Source: Citrobacter koseri ATCC BAA-895
Lineage (GTDB): Bacteria > Pseudomonadota > Gammaproteobacteria > Enterobacterales > Enterobacteriaceae
Length of the DNA stretch: 64,000 nucleotides
Direction: 5' to 3'
NCBI RefSeq assembly: GCF_000018045.1
Contig: NC_009792.1
Location: 2,914,001-2,978,000 of the forward strand
Shown piece after piece: positions 8,150-20,353 of this stretch; the stretch's first letter is position 1, and every line of letters begins with the position of its first letter. Position numbers and translations under genes: made by a program. The notes beneath the pieces are model-generated. The model did no database searches and had not been told where the DNA came from. It saw nothing but the letters and a program-made list of their open reading frames with translations.

Positions 8150-9085
8150 ATGGCTAACCCGTTGAATAATTTAATTATGACAAGAATACTCGCTGCGATA
8201 ACGCTGTTGCTGAGTATCGTATTGACCATTTTGGTCACTATTTTTTGTTCTGTGCCGATCATCCTTGCCGGGATCGTGAAGCTCCTTTTGCCCATTCCTG
8301 TCGTCTGGCGCAAGGTATCCGTTTTTTGTAATTTCATGATGTACTGCTGGTGTGAAGGGTTGGCGCTGCTGCTGCATCTCAATCCGTGGCTTAAATGGGA
8401 CGTGGAAGGGCTGGAAGGCCTGAACAAGAAAAACTGGTATCTGCTTATTTGTAACCATCACAGTTGGGCCGATATCGTGGTGCTTTGCGTTCTGTTCCGT
8501 AAGCACATTCCAATGAACAAATACTTTCTTAAGCAGCAGCTGGCCTGGGTGCCGTTTATCGGCCTGGCCTGCTGGGCGCTGGATATGCCGTTTATGAAAC
8601 GCTACTCGCGCGCTTATTTGCTCCGTCATCCCGAACAACGCGGTAAAGATGTAGAAACAACCCGCCGTTCTTGCGAGAAATTTCGCGCGCATCCCACAAC
8701 GATCGTAAATTTTGTCGAAGGTTCGCGTTTTACCGAAGAGAAACGTCGGCAAACTCGCTCGCCATATAAAAACCTTCTCCCACCAAAAGCGGCGGGGATC
8801 GCGATGGCGCTAAACGTATTAGGGTCTCAGTTCGATAAGCTGCTCAACGTTACCCTCTGCTACCCGGAAAACGATCGGAAACCATTCTACGATATGTTGA
8901 GCGGTAAACTGACGCGCATCGTGGTACGTATCGATCTGGAGCCGATTAAAGAAGAGCTGCACGGTGACTATGTGAATGACAAAGGATTCAAACGCCGTTT
9001 CCAACTTTGGTTGAATGCACTCTGGAATGAAAAAGACGAACAGATAGAAAAGATTAAAGCGGAAAACAAAATCGCCGGTCAATGA
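8150..9085 (+). CDS. yihG: Lysophospholipid acyltransferase YihG
   Basis: PlsC-family inner membrane acyltransferase; the E. coli homologue acts on lysophosphatidic acid with fatty acid preference that tunes phospholipid composition. I chose ATG 8150 (MANPLNNLIM..., 311 residues, as in E. coli); an in-frame TTG at 8126 would add eight residues. Residues 11-50 hold one or two membrane segments, the catalytic HX4D box is NHHSWAD (His103, Asp108), and the substrate motif FVEGSR follows. The stop codon lies inside the hairpin of a bidirectional terminator shared with dsbA. Confidence 0.94.
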   Translation: MANPLNNLIMTRILAAITLLLSIVLTILVTIFCSVPIILAGIVKLLLPIPVVWRKVSVFCNFMMYCWCEGLALLLHLNPWLKWDVEGLEGLNKKNWYLLICNHHSWADIVVLCVLFRKHIPMNKYFLKQQLAWVPFIGLACWALDMPFMKRYSRAYLLRHPEQRGKDVETTRRSCEKFRAHPTTIVNFVEGSRFTEEKRRQTRSPYKNLLPPKAAGIAMALNVLGSQFDKLLNVTLCYPENDRKPFYDMLSGKLTRIVVRIDLEPIKEELHGDYVNDKGFKRRFQLWLNALWNEKDEQIEKIKAENKIAGQ

Positions 9086-9100
9086 CCGGCGATTTTTTTA
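9071..9100. terminator. Bidirectional terminator between yihG and dsbA
   Basis: A stem ATCGCCGGTCA/TGACCGGCGAT (9071-9093) is followed by a long T run on the plus strand and preceded by A-rich sequence. It serves yihG and probably the convergent dsbA transcript. The yihG TGA (9083-9085) is in the right arm of the stem. Confidence 0.85.
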
Positions 9101-9721
9101 TTTCTTTTCAACCAGATGTTTCACGGTATCGGCGTACTGTTGTACGAAGATATCCATGCTGCTGGTATCCATCCCTTGCGGGTTAACCTGATATTTGCCG
9201 TTTACAAACATCGCCGGTACACCCTGAAGCTGGAGATCAGCGGCCGCTTTTTCTTGCTGCGCAACCAGTGATTTCACCACGAAGCTGTTCCATGCCGCAT
9301 CGTAGTCTTCACCTTTCACACCCGCATCAACGAATACTTTGCGAATATCGGCAGCAGACTGAACGGTCTGGTTTTTCTGTACTGCTTCAAACATCGGCGC
9401 AGTGATTTTATCTTCTACGCCCAGTGCCATCGCCACAGCCCATGCCTGCGTCAGGTCCTTACCCAATGGGCCCAGGAACTCAACGTGGTATTTGGTCATT
9501 TTGGTGCCTTCAGGCAGCTTTTTCTTCACGTTATCAGAAACGTGCAGCACTTCTTCAAACTGATAGCAGTGCGGGCAGTAGAAGGAGAAAAACTCCAGAA
9601 CCTGAGGCTCGCCAGCAACGGGCTTATCCAGTGTGATGTATTGCTTACCATCACTGAACTGCGCTGCCGATGCGCTAAAAGCTAAAATCATACCAGCCAG
9701 CGCCAGCCAAATCTTTTTCAT
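9098..9721 (-). CDS. dsbA: Periplasmic thiol:disulfide oxidoreductase DsbA
   Basis: Introduces disulfide bonds into secreted proteins and is re-oxidised by DsbB. The thioredoxin-fold catalytic motif is CPHC (Cys49 and Cys52 of the precursor, Cys30 and Cys33 after cleavage), and the cis-Pro loop is in GVPAMFVNG. The signal peptide MKKIWLALAGMILAFSASA is followed by AQFSDGKQ. The ATG at 9721 has AGGAGAG about 9 bases upstream, and 207 residues follow; an in-frame TTG at 9727 is unlikely. The protein is one residue shorter than in E. coli (FLGPLGKD against FMGGDLGKD), as in Salmonella. It lies 26 bases after srkA, an operon known to be Cpx-controlled. Confidence 0.98.
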   Translation of the reverse strand: MKKIWLALAGMILAFSASAAQFSDGKQYITLDKPVAGEPQVLEFFSFYCPHCYQFEEVLHVSDNVKKKLPEGTKMTKYHVEFLGPLGKDLTQAWAVAMALGVEDKITAPMFEAVQKNQTVQSAADIRKVFVDAGVKGEDYDAAWNSFVVKSLVAQQEKAAADLQLQGVPAMFVNGKYQVNPQGMDTSSMDIFVQQYADTVKHLVEKK

Positions 9722-9747
9722 GATCAACTCTCTCCTGATGTGTCCGT

Positions 9748-10734
9748 TTAATACATTGGCGTTAATTGTAAAGGGGGTTCTTGCAGCACTTTTGCCTGCT
9801 CAAGAAATGTCGCAGTCTGCCGTTGCCAGTAATCTTCCCCGGTTAACCACGGGAAATTTTTAGGAAACGCAGGATCAGCCCAGCGACGCATCAGCCAGGC
9901 AAGATAATAAACCAAACGCATCGCGCGTAAAGGCTCAATAAGTTCTATTTCAGCAGTATCGAACTCGCTAACTTCTTCATAAGCCTCGATAATCGTTTCA
10001 AGCTGCATCCGCTGCTCGGCTTTATCGCCATTCAGCAGCATCCACAGATCCTGAACGGCAGGGCCATTGCGGGCATCATCTAAATCGACAAACAGCGGGC
10101 CATCGCGCCAGAGGATATTTCCGGCATGGCAATCCCCGTGTAAACGCAGCGTCTCAAAACGGGTATGCCAACGTTCGGTAACGGCGGCAATAAGAGTGTC
10201 CGTCGCGTTCAGGAAAGCCGCTTTTTGCCCTGCGGGAATCAGTGATGCGCCTTCGAAAAGTTTGCGAGGTTCAATGAGATACTCTTCCAGGCCCATTGTC
10301 GGCCGGAAGGCAAAAGAATGTTTACGCCCGGTCTGATGCAGGCGACCCAGATAGCGCCCTACCGCCTCCATCTGATCGATATTATCCGCTTCGAACTGTC
10401 GCCCGCCGACGCTTGGGAAAATCGCGTAGTGGAATCCCTGGTGGTTCAGTAGCGTCTGGCCATTGAGGACAAGCGGCGCCGCGACCGGCACCTCATCTTT
10501 TACCAGTTCCAGTGCAAACTGATGCTCTTCCCGTATTTGATCGGCAGACCAACGCTCAGGGCGATAAAACTTAACGACAAAGCGTCGACGGTCTTCGTCC
10601 TGAAACTGATAGACGCGGTTTTCATAGCTGTTGAGCGGGGTAAGACCGGAATCCACCCGGATTCCCTGTTCAAACAGCGCATCCATGATGGTATCCGGGT
10701 GTAATGTCTGGAAAGTAAAAGCGTTGTCGTTCAT
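9748..10734 (-). CDS. srkA: Stress response kinase A (YihE/RdoA)
   Basis: Ser/Thr protein kinase of the choline-kinase-like fold that protects cells from stress-induced death and is part of the Cpx envelope stress response. The 328 residues match E. coli. The ATP-site lysine lies in RFVVKFYRPERW, the catalytic loop is HGDCHAGN with Asp201, and the Mg-binding Asp217 is in FVDLDD. It is the first gene of the srkA-dsbA pair and lies 76 bases downstream of yihD on the same strand. Confidence 0.96.
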   Translation of the reverse strand: MNDNAFTFQTLHPDTIMDALFEQGIRVDSGLTPLNSYENRVYQFQDEDRRRFVVKFYRPERWSADQIREEHQFALELVKDEVPVAAPLVLNGQTLLNHQGFHYAIFPSVGGRQFEADNIDQMEAVGRYLGRLHQTGRKHSFAFRPTMGLEEYLIEPRKLFEGASLIPAGQKAAFLNATDTLIAAVTERWHTRFETLRLHGDCHAGNILWRDGPLFVDLDDARNGPAVQDLWMLLNGDKAEQRMQLETIIEAYEEVSEFDTAEIELIEPLRAMRLVYYLAWLMRRWADPAFPKNFPWLTGEDYWQRQTATFLEQAKVLQEPPLQLTPMY

Positions 10735-10810
10735 CCCATCATCCGGAAAATACTACGAATGATTCAGGATATCATTTTGTGGCGATTTCGGTGGCGCCGC
10801 TTACAAGGTT

Positions 10811-11080
10811 TTACTCTTTAATCACGCCGCGTGCGCGTAATAGCGCCGTTTTGAAATCTTCTTCATAATCTTTCTGAATGCCAGGAATCACCGCATCTTT
10901 TGCGGAGTCACGCATTTTCAGGTGATAGATCAGAATGTCGTCGGTTAAATCCGCCAGTTCGCCGTCAAAACCTGACTCTTTCGCCAGTTTCTGTAAAAAT
11001 TGCAGCAGATTAAGATCGGGCTCTTTCTGCCAGGCTGGTTGCAGGAGTTCAATGACTTCATTCAGGCGTTTACATTTCAT
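10811..11080 (-). CDS. yihD: Conserved protein YihD (DUF1040 family)
   Basis: A soluble 89-residue protein of the YihD family, with no established function. It is mostly helical and charged (MKCKRLNEVIELLQPAWQKE at the start), with no signal peptide or membrane segment. GGAGCACAGCC precedes the ATG. It is divergent from mobA and upstream of srkA-dsbA, and may share transcription with them. Confidence 0.92.
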   Translation of the reverse strand: MKCKRLNEVIELLQPAWQKEPDLNLLQFLQKLAKESGFDGELADLTDDILIYHLKMRDSAKDAVIPGIQKDYEEDFKTALLRARGVIKE

Positions 11081-11148
11081 GGCTGTGCTCCTTAATTTGA
11101 TGTAGATACGTTAGCAGGGTCAATCCCACAATAAAAGAGGCGATATCA

Positions 11149-11733
11149 GTGAATCTGGAGAGTGCAATAACGGGGGTTGTGCTGGCAGGCGGTAAGGCCA
11201 GGCGAATGGGGGGGGCAGATAAGGGTCTGCTTGAGCTGGATGGCAAACCACTCTGGAAGCATGTTGCTGATACGCTGGCATCTCAGCTTGAAACCGTCGT
11301 GATTAACGCGAATCGCCATCAGGATATTTATCAACAAAGCGGTCTGAAAGTGATCCCCGATTCATTGGCCGATTTTCCGGGGCCTCTGGCGGGTATGTTG
11401 TCTGTTTTACAGCAAGAGAAGGGAGACTGGTTTCTGTTTTGCCCTTGCGACACGCCTTACATTCCCCGCGATCTGGTTGCACGTTTAAAAGCTCAGCGTA
11501 ATAACGCGCCTGTCGTATGGGTTCACGACGGCGAGCGGGACCACCCGACAATTGCACTGGTTAATCGCTCCGTAGCACCTTTCTTACAGGAATATCTCCG
11601 GTCAGGTGAACGGCGGGTCATGGTCTTTATGCGCCAGGCCGGTGGTCATGCTGTTGATTTCAGTGATTTTAAGCAGGCATTTGTGAATGTGAATACGCCG
11701 GAAGAACTCGCCAGATGGCAGGAGAAATCATGA
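11149..11733 (+). CDS. mobA: Molybdenum cofactor guanylyltransferase MobA
   Basis: Transfers GMP from GTP to molybdopterin to make the bis-MGD cofactor used by nitrate, DMSO and formate enzymes. The N-terminal nucleotide-binding loop LAGGKARRMGG (12-22) with Lys25 and the metal-site segment FCPCDTPYIP are present; length 194 is as in E. coli. The start is GTG at 11149 with GAGG about 9 bases upstream. The gene overlaps mobB by 19 bases, so the two are co-transcribed and probably translationally coupled. Confidence 0.96.
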   Translation: MNLESAITGVVLAGGKARRMGGADKGLLELDGKPLWKHVADTLASQLETVVINANRHQDIYQQSGLKVIPDSLADFPGPLAGMLSVLQQEKGDWFLFCPCDTPYIPRDLVARLKAQRNNAPVVWVHDGERDHPTIALVNRSVAPFLQEYLRSGERRVMVFMRQAGGHAVDFSDFKQAFVNVNTPEELARWQEKS

Positions 11734-12233
11734 TCCCACTACTCGGCATAGCCGCATGGAGCGGCACCGGTAAGACTACGCTGCTCAAGAAATTGATTCC
11801 AGCGTTATGCGCCAGAGGGGTTCGCCCAGGATTAATTAAGCATACCCATCACAATATGGACGTAGATAAGCCCGGCAAAGACAGTTACGAGTTACGCAAG
11901 GCAGGCGCAGCACAAACGCTTGTAGCAAGTCGGCAACGTTGGGCGCTGATGACAGAAACACCGGAAGAACCTGAGCTGGATTTAACGTATCTGGTGAGTC
12001 GAATGGATGTTTCTAAGCTGGATATAGTGCTTGTTGAAGGTTTTAAACACGAAGCGGTGGCGAAGATCTTATTATTCCGACAGGGGTGTGGGCATGAAGT
12101 GGATGAGCTGACCATTGATGAACATGTGATCGCCGTCGCCAGCGACATTCCGCTTTCCCTGGACGTCCCGCTATTAGATATCAATGATATACCACAGATC
12201 GCTACATTTGTTTTGCGTTGGCTGGGACGATAG
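11715..12233 (+). CDS. mobB: Molybdopterin-guanine dinucleotide biosynthesis adapter MobB
   Basis: GTP-binding partner of MobA that is not strictly required for MGD synthesis but stimulates it. The Walker A loop is WSGTGKTT (15-22), followed by KHTHHNMDVDKPGKDS. The 172 residues begin MAGEIMIP; an internal Met6 is an alternative start that would remove most of the overlap with mobA. It is the last gene before the rRNA operon and points toward it, converging with the 5S gene. In E. coli it occupies the same position beyond rrnA. Confidence 0.94.
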   Translation: MAGEIMIPLLGIAAWSGTGKTTLLKKLIPALCARGVRPGLIKHTHHNMDVDKPGKDSYELRKAGAAQTLVASRQRWALMTETPEEPELDLTYLVSRMDVSKLDIVLVEGFKHEAVAKILLFRQGCGHEVDELTIDEHVIAVASDIPLSLDVPLLDINDIPQIATFVLRWLGR

Positions 12234-12252
12234 TACGCGGGCGGCACAGGTT

Positions 12253-12284
12253 TGCCGGATAAGGTGTTCACACCGCCATCCGGC
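12253..12284. repeat. REP palindromic unit after mobB
   Basis: GCCGGATAAGGTGTTCACAC with CGCCATCCGGC, one REP hairpin between the mobB stop and the rRNA terminator. It lies between the two convergent transcripts. Confidence 0.75.
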
Positions 12285-12304
12285 TGCACCCGGACGCATG
12301 AACG

Positions 12305-12332
12305 CAAAAAGGCCATCCCTCAGGATGGCCTC
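12305..12332 (-). terminator. rRNA operon terminator (T1-type)
   Basis: A perfect stem GGCCATCC/GGATGGCC (12311-12330) with a five-base T run on the minus strand, 15 bases after the 5S gene. No tRNA gene lies between 5S and this terminator. Confidence 0.93.
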
Positions 12333-12344
12333 TTCACTTAATTA

Positions 12345-12464
12345 ATGCCTGGCAGTTCCCTACTCTCGCATGGGGAGACCCCACACTACCATCGGCGCTA
12401 CGGCGTTTCACTTCTGAGTTCGGCATGGGGTCAGGTGGGACCACCGCGCTACGGCCGCCAGGCA
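12345..12464 (-). rRNA. rrf: 5S ribosomal RNA
   Basis: A 120-nt sequence starting TGCCTGGCGGCCGTAGCGCG and ending GGAACTGCCAGGCAT, whose ends pair as in all enterobacterial 5S RNAs. It is the third rRNA of a complete operon. There is no second 5S copy, and no tRNA-Asp follows, unlike E. coli rrnH. Confidence 0.98.
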
Positions 12465-12556
12465 AATTCTGTTCGTCTAATGCCTCTCGCATTAAACACT
12501 AATCTGTATCAGGCTGAAAATCGTCTCTCAAATCGCCAAAACATCTTCGGCGTTGT

Positions 12557-15461
<2,905 letters not shown>

Positions 15462-15562
15462 TCACAACCCGAAGATGTTTCGTGAAACATTTCGCGTTGC
15501 GAAAATTTGAGAGACTCATACACACTTTACGTGTGTCGTTTCAATTTTCAGCTTGATCCAGA

Positions 15563-15575
15563 TTTTTAAAGAGCA
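15563..15575 (-). promoter_or_regulatory. boxA antitermination element in the 16S-23S spacer
   Basis: TGCTCTTTAAAAA on the minus strand just upstream of 23S matches the boxA consensus TGCTCTTTAACAA, bound by NusB-NusE to keep RNA polymerase termination-resistant across the operon. Confidence 0.75.
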
Positions 15576-15636
15576 AAACTTCGCAGTGAACCTTTTCAGG
15601 TACACTCTGAAGTTTTCTTATATGAGCAGTAAAATA

Positions 15637-15712
15637 TGGTGGAGCTATGCGGGATCGAACCGCAGACCTCCTGCGTGCAAAGCAGGCGCTCTCCCAGCTG
15701 AGCTATAGCCCC
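15637..15712 (-). tRNA. alaT: tRNA-Ala (anticodon TGC)
   Basis: A 76-nt cloverleaf, GGGGCTATAGCTCAGCTGGG to GCATAGCTCCACCA, with anticodon TGC in CTTTGCACG and the CCA end encoded. It is the second tRNA of the 16S-23S spacer, as in rrnA, rrnD and rrnH operons. The symbol alaT assumes rrnA-type naming; alaV would apply for rrnH. Confidence 0.98.
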
Positions 15713-15741
15713 ATACAGTACAGTCAGAACCTCTTACCGAT

Positions 15742-15825
15742 GATTTTTCCTGAGACAAGGCGTGGAATGACGAAGCATACTTAAAGTATGTGAGTCATTT
15801 CACAACGCAGTATTCAGGGAAAATC
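15742..15825 (-). repeat. 84-nt palindrome between tRNA-Ile and tRNA-Ala
   Basis: The arms GATTTTTCCTGA (15742-15753) and TCAGGGAAAATC (15814-15825) pair with one exception, and the centre CATAC-TTAAA-GTATG continues the stem. The element directly abuts the 3' CCA of tRNA-Ile, and makes the inter-tRNA gap 113 bases, clearly longer than in E. coli rrnA/rrnH. It resembles the 'ribosomal spacer loop' block described in some E. coli spacers, named here from memory. The long stem would be a natural RNase III substrate, which is inference. Confidence 0.8.
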
Positions 15826-15902
<77 letters not shown>

Positions 15903-15972
15903 GTAGAGGTTTTTACTGCTCGTTTTTCATCAGACAATCTGTGTGGGCACTGCAAAGGCAGGTTCTTTAAGG

Positions 15973-17514
<1,542 letters not shown>

Positions 17515-17643
17515 AAGTTTGATGCTCGTGAATTAAACTTCGTAATGAATTACGTGTTCACTCAGAGACTTGGTATTCATTTATTGTCCGAAGACATTAA
17601 GAATCCATGTCACTTTGAGTGCCCACACAGATTGTCTGATAAA

Positions 17644-17656
17644 TTGTTAAAGAGCA
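17644..17656 (-). promoter_or_regulatory. boxA element in the 16S leader
   Basis: TGCTCTTTAACAA on the minus strand is a perfect boxA, followed by TTTATCAGACAATCTGTGTG, the conserved leader segment that pairs with the 16S 3' flank. It recruits the Nus/SuhB antitermination complex. Confidence 0.9.
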
Positions 17657-17694
17657 GTTGCGACGCGCTTTAGCGCTCTGTCGCGAGGTGGCGT

Positions 17695-17722
17695 ATATTA
17701 CGCTTTCCTCTTTCAGAGTCAA
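17695..17722 (-). promoter_or_regulatory. rRNA operon promoter P2
   Basis: TTGACT (17717-17722) and TAATAT (17695-17700) on the minus strand are 16 bases apart, in the conserved context GACTCTGAAAGAGGAAAGCG. P2 gives the steady basal transcription of rRNA operons. Confidence 0.93.
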
Positions 17723-17803
17723 TCCTGAATTTCAGGATTTTTCTCTTTAATCAACCGGCTGTTTGTGTGAAGTGATTCACATCCGCCGTGTCGATGGAGG
17801 CGC

Positions 17804-17831
17804 ATTATAGGGGGTCGTCTCAGGAAGACAA
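17804..17831 (-). promoter_or_regulatory. rRNA operon promoter P1
   Basis: TTGTCT (17826-17831) and a perfect TATAAT (17804-17809) on the minus strand with the 16-base spacing typical of rrn P1, then a GC-rich discriminator GCGCCTCC that confers ppGpp/DksA and initiating-NTP control. An AT-rich UP element (AAAAATGCATTTTT) sits just upstream, only about 50 bases behind the gmhB stop, so any Fis sites must overlap the end of gmhB. Confidence 0.93.
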
Positions 17832-17880
17832 GCGGAAAAATGCATTTTTATCTCAACCGCTCATCTTTTAATCATAACGC

Positions 17881-18447
17881 TTATTTTTGCTGCTTTCTTA
17901 TCGCCGATGGCAGGTCAGCAAGGCTATTTAACACCCAATCTGCCGCATTTTCTGCTTCAGGCGTAACGGGCTTGCCAGTGCGTACCAATACTTTCGTACC
18001 AACATTTGCCGCTGCCGCCGCCTGCATATCTTCTATTTTGTCACCCACCATATAAGACGCGGCCATATCAATGTGCAGAAAATCACGCGCAGAGATAAGC
18101 ATCCCCGGATGCGGTTTACGACAATCACACGCCTGACGGAACTCTTCTACGCTGCCCTGCGGATGATGCGGACAATAATAGATGCCATCCAGATCGACAT
18201 CGCGGTCCGCCAGCGACCAGTCCATCCATTCGGTCAGTGTCTCGAACTGCGCTTCCGTAAATTTACCGCGCGCAATACCAGACTGATTGGTAACAACGAC
18301 AAGCGCAAAGCCCATCTTTTTCAGTTCACGCATCGCGTCAATGATGCCTTCAATAAACTCGAACTCATCGATTTCATGTACGTAACCATGATCCACATTA
18401 ATAGTGCCATCACGGTCGAGGAAAATTGCGGGTACGGACTTTGCCAC
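17881..18447 (-). CDS. gmhB: D-glycero-beta-D-manno-heptose-1,7-bisphosphate 7-phosphatase
   Basis: HAD-superfamily phosphatase in ADP-heptose synthesis for the LPS inner core. Nucleophile Asp11 and acid Asp13 lie in FLDRDGT. The structural zinc ligands Cys92, His94, Cys107 and Cys109 are all present (CPHH...CDC). 188 residues, three shorter than E. coli at the C terminus (ends IRKQQK). It lies immediately upstream of the rRNA promoters on the same strand, as for E. coli rrnH, and is divergent from metN. Confidence 0.97.
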   Translation of the reverse strand: MAKSVPAIFLDRDGTINVDHGYVHEIDEFEFIEGIIDAMRELKKMGFALVVVTNQSGIARGKFTEAQFETLTEWMDWSLADRDVDLDGIYYCPHHPQGSVEEFRQACDCRKPHPGMLISARDFLHIDMAASYMVGDKIEDMQAAAAANVGTKVLVRTGKPVTPEAENAADWVLNSLADLPSAIRKQQK

Positions 18448-18537
18448 CTTTTATAGCTCCTGAATAAGGCATGTGCCGTTAGTATCGCATGTTTCAGCGA
18501 GCAAGAAAGTGCTCATCATCGAAAGCCTGATTGATTT

Positions 18538-18561
18538 AGACGTCTGGATGCCTTAACATCC
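18538..18561. promoter_or_regulatory. MetJ operator upstream of metN
   Basis: A perfect met box AGACGTCT at 18538-18545 followed by two degenerate 8-mers (GGATGCCT, TAACATCC), 76 bases before the metN start. MetJ with S-adenosylmethionine represses metNIQ in E. coli. Confidence 0.8.
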
Positions 18562-18636
18562 ATTTTGTTGACGGCTTCGACCGTATCAGGCAGAAGAAAA
18601 TGCCACGGCTAACTTAATTACGATAATAAATAATCA

Positions 18637-19668
18637 ATGATTAAACTTTCGAATATCACCAAAGTGTTCCAACAGGGGACTCGCACCATTCAGGCGCTGA
18701 ACAACGTCAGCCTGCATGTCCCTGCCGGACAAATTTATGGCGTTATTGGCGCCTCCGGCGCCGGTAAAAGCACACTCATTCGCTGTGTGAATCTGCTGGA
18801 ACGTCCCACGGAAGGGAGCGTATTGGTTGGCGGCCAGGAGCTGACCACCCTTTCTGAATCTGAGTTGACGAAAGCCCGTCGCCAGATTGGCATGATTTTC
18901 CAGCATTTTAACCTGTTAGCTTCACGTACCGTTTTTGGCAACGTGGCGTTGCCGCTGGAACTGGACAATACGCCGAAAGACGAGATAAAACGCCGCGTCA
19001 CAGAGCTGTTGGATCTGGTAGGGCTCGGCGATAAGCACGACAGCTACCCGGCCAACCTTTCCGGCGGCCAGAAACAGCGTGTAGCGATTGCTCGCGCATT
19101 AGCCAGCAATCCCAAAGTCCTGCTGTGCGACGAGGCCACCAGCGCCCTCGATCCGGCAACGACCCGTTCGATTCTGGAACTGCTGAAAGATATTAACCGT
19201 CGCCTTGGCCTGACCATTCTTCTTATTACTCATGAGATGGATGTGGTTAAGCGCATTTGCGATTGTGTCGCAGTTATCAGTAACGGAGAACTGATTGAGC
19301 AGGATACGGTCAGCGAAGTGTTCTCCCATCCAAAGACGCCGCTGGCGCAGAAGTTTATCCAGTCCACGTTGCATCTGGATATCCCGGAAGATTATCTGGA
19401 ACGTTTAAAAGCGGAGCCGTATGCGGACAGCGTCCCCATGCTGCGTATGGAATTTACCGGACAATCCGTAGACGCCCCGCTGCTGTCTGAGACGGCCCGC
19501 CGCTTCAATGTGAACAACAACATTATTAGCGCGCAGATGGATTACGCAGGCGGCGTGAAGTTCGGCATTATGCTGACGGAAATGCACGGCACGCAAGAAG
19601 AGACGCAAGCCGCAATTGCCTGGTTGCAGGAACACCATGTGAAAGTAGAGGTACTGGGTTATGTCTGA
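18637..19668 (+). CDS. metN: Methionine ABC transporter ATP-binding protein
   Basis: ATPase of the high-affinity D/L-methionine importer MetNIQ. Walker A is GASGAGKST (38-46), the signature LSGGQKQR is near 140, and Walker B is LLCDEAT followed by the H-loop ITHEMD. The C-terminal part (about 265-343) is the NIL/ACT-like domain that binds methionine and causes transinhibition. 343 residues as in E. coli. The stop overlaps the metI start by 8 bases. Confidence 0.98.
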   Translation: MIKLSNITKVFQQGTRTIQALNNVSLHVPAGQIYGVIGASGAGKSTLIRCVNLLERPTEGSVLVGGQELTTLSESELTKARRQIGMIFQHFNLLASRTVFGNVALPLELDNTPKDEIKRRVTELLDLVGLGDKHDSYPANLSGGQKQRVAIARALASNPKVLLCDEATSALDPATTRSILELLKDINRRLGLTILLITHEMDVVKRICDCVAVISNGELIEQDTVSEVFSHPKTPLAQKFIQSTLHLDIPEDYLERLKAEPYADSVPMLRMEFTGQSVDAPLLSETARRFNVNNNIISAQMDYAGGVKFGIMLTEMHGTQEETQAAIAWLQEHHVKVEVLGYV

Positions 19669-20314
19669 GGCGATGATGTGGTTACTGGCGCGCGGCGTCT
19701 GGGAAACGCTGGCGATGACTTTTGTATCCGGCTTTTTTGGTTTTGTTATTGGTCTGCCGGTTGGCGTACTGCTGTACGTTACGCGTCCAGGGCAAATTAT
19801 TGAAAACGCGAAGCTCTACCGCACACTCTCTGCGGTCGTCAATATCTTCCGTTCCATCCCGTTCATTATCTTACTGGTATGGATGATTCCGTTTACCCGT
19901 GTGATTGTCGGCACCTCCATCGGTTTGCAGGCGGCGATTGTGCCGTTAACCGTCGGCGCCGCGCCGTTTATCGCCCGCATGGTGGAAAACGCATTGCTGG
20001 AAATCCCAACCGGATTGATCGAAGCCTCCCGTGCGATGGGGGCCACGCCGCTGCAAATCGTGCGTAAGGTGCTGCTGCCGGAAGCATTACCGGGTCTGGT
20101 CAATGCCGCAACCATTACCCTGATCACTCTGGTGGGCTACTCTGCTATGGGCGGCGCCGTTGGCGCTGGCGGACTCGGTCAGATTGGCTATCAGTATGGT
20201 TACATTGGCTACAATGCTACCGTGATGAATACGGTGCTGGTATTACTGGTCGTTCTGGTTTATTTAATTCAGTTATCCGGCGATCGCATCGTTCGGGCAG
20301 TGACGCACAAGTAA
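19661..20314 (+). CDS. metI: Methionine ABC transporter permease
   Basis: Inner membrane permease subunit of MetNIQ. The 217 residues contain about five hydrophobic segments and the EAA coupling loop (EASRAMGATPLQIVRKVLLP) that docks on MetN. The ATG at 19661 lies within the end of metN, so the two are translationally coupled. Confidence 0.97.
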   Translation: MSEAMMWLLARGVWETLAMTFVSGFFGFVIGLPVGVLLYVTRPGQIIENAKLYRTLSAVVNIFRSIPFIILLVWMIPFTRVIVGTSIGLQAAIVPLTVGAAPFIARMVENALLEIPTGLIEASRAMGATPLQIVRKVLLPEALPGLVNAATITLITLVGYSAMGGAVGAGGLGQIGYQYGYIGYNATVMNTVLVLLVVLVYLIQLSGDRIVRAVTHK

Positions 20315-20353
20315 CATTAAACACAACACAAATGACTCATTAAGGAAATAAGC

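Noticed and set aside
12234..12344. Possible tRNA-Asp gene after 5S, expected for an intact rrnH
   Set aside because: The 111 bases hold only a REP hairpin and the terminator; no cloverleaf can be found.
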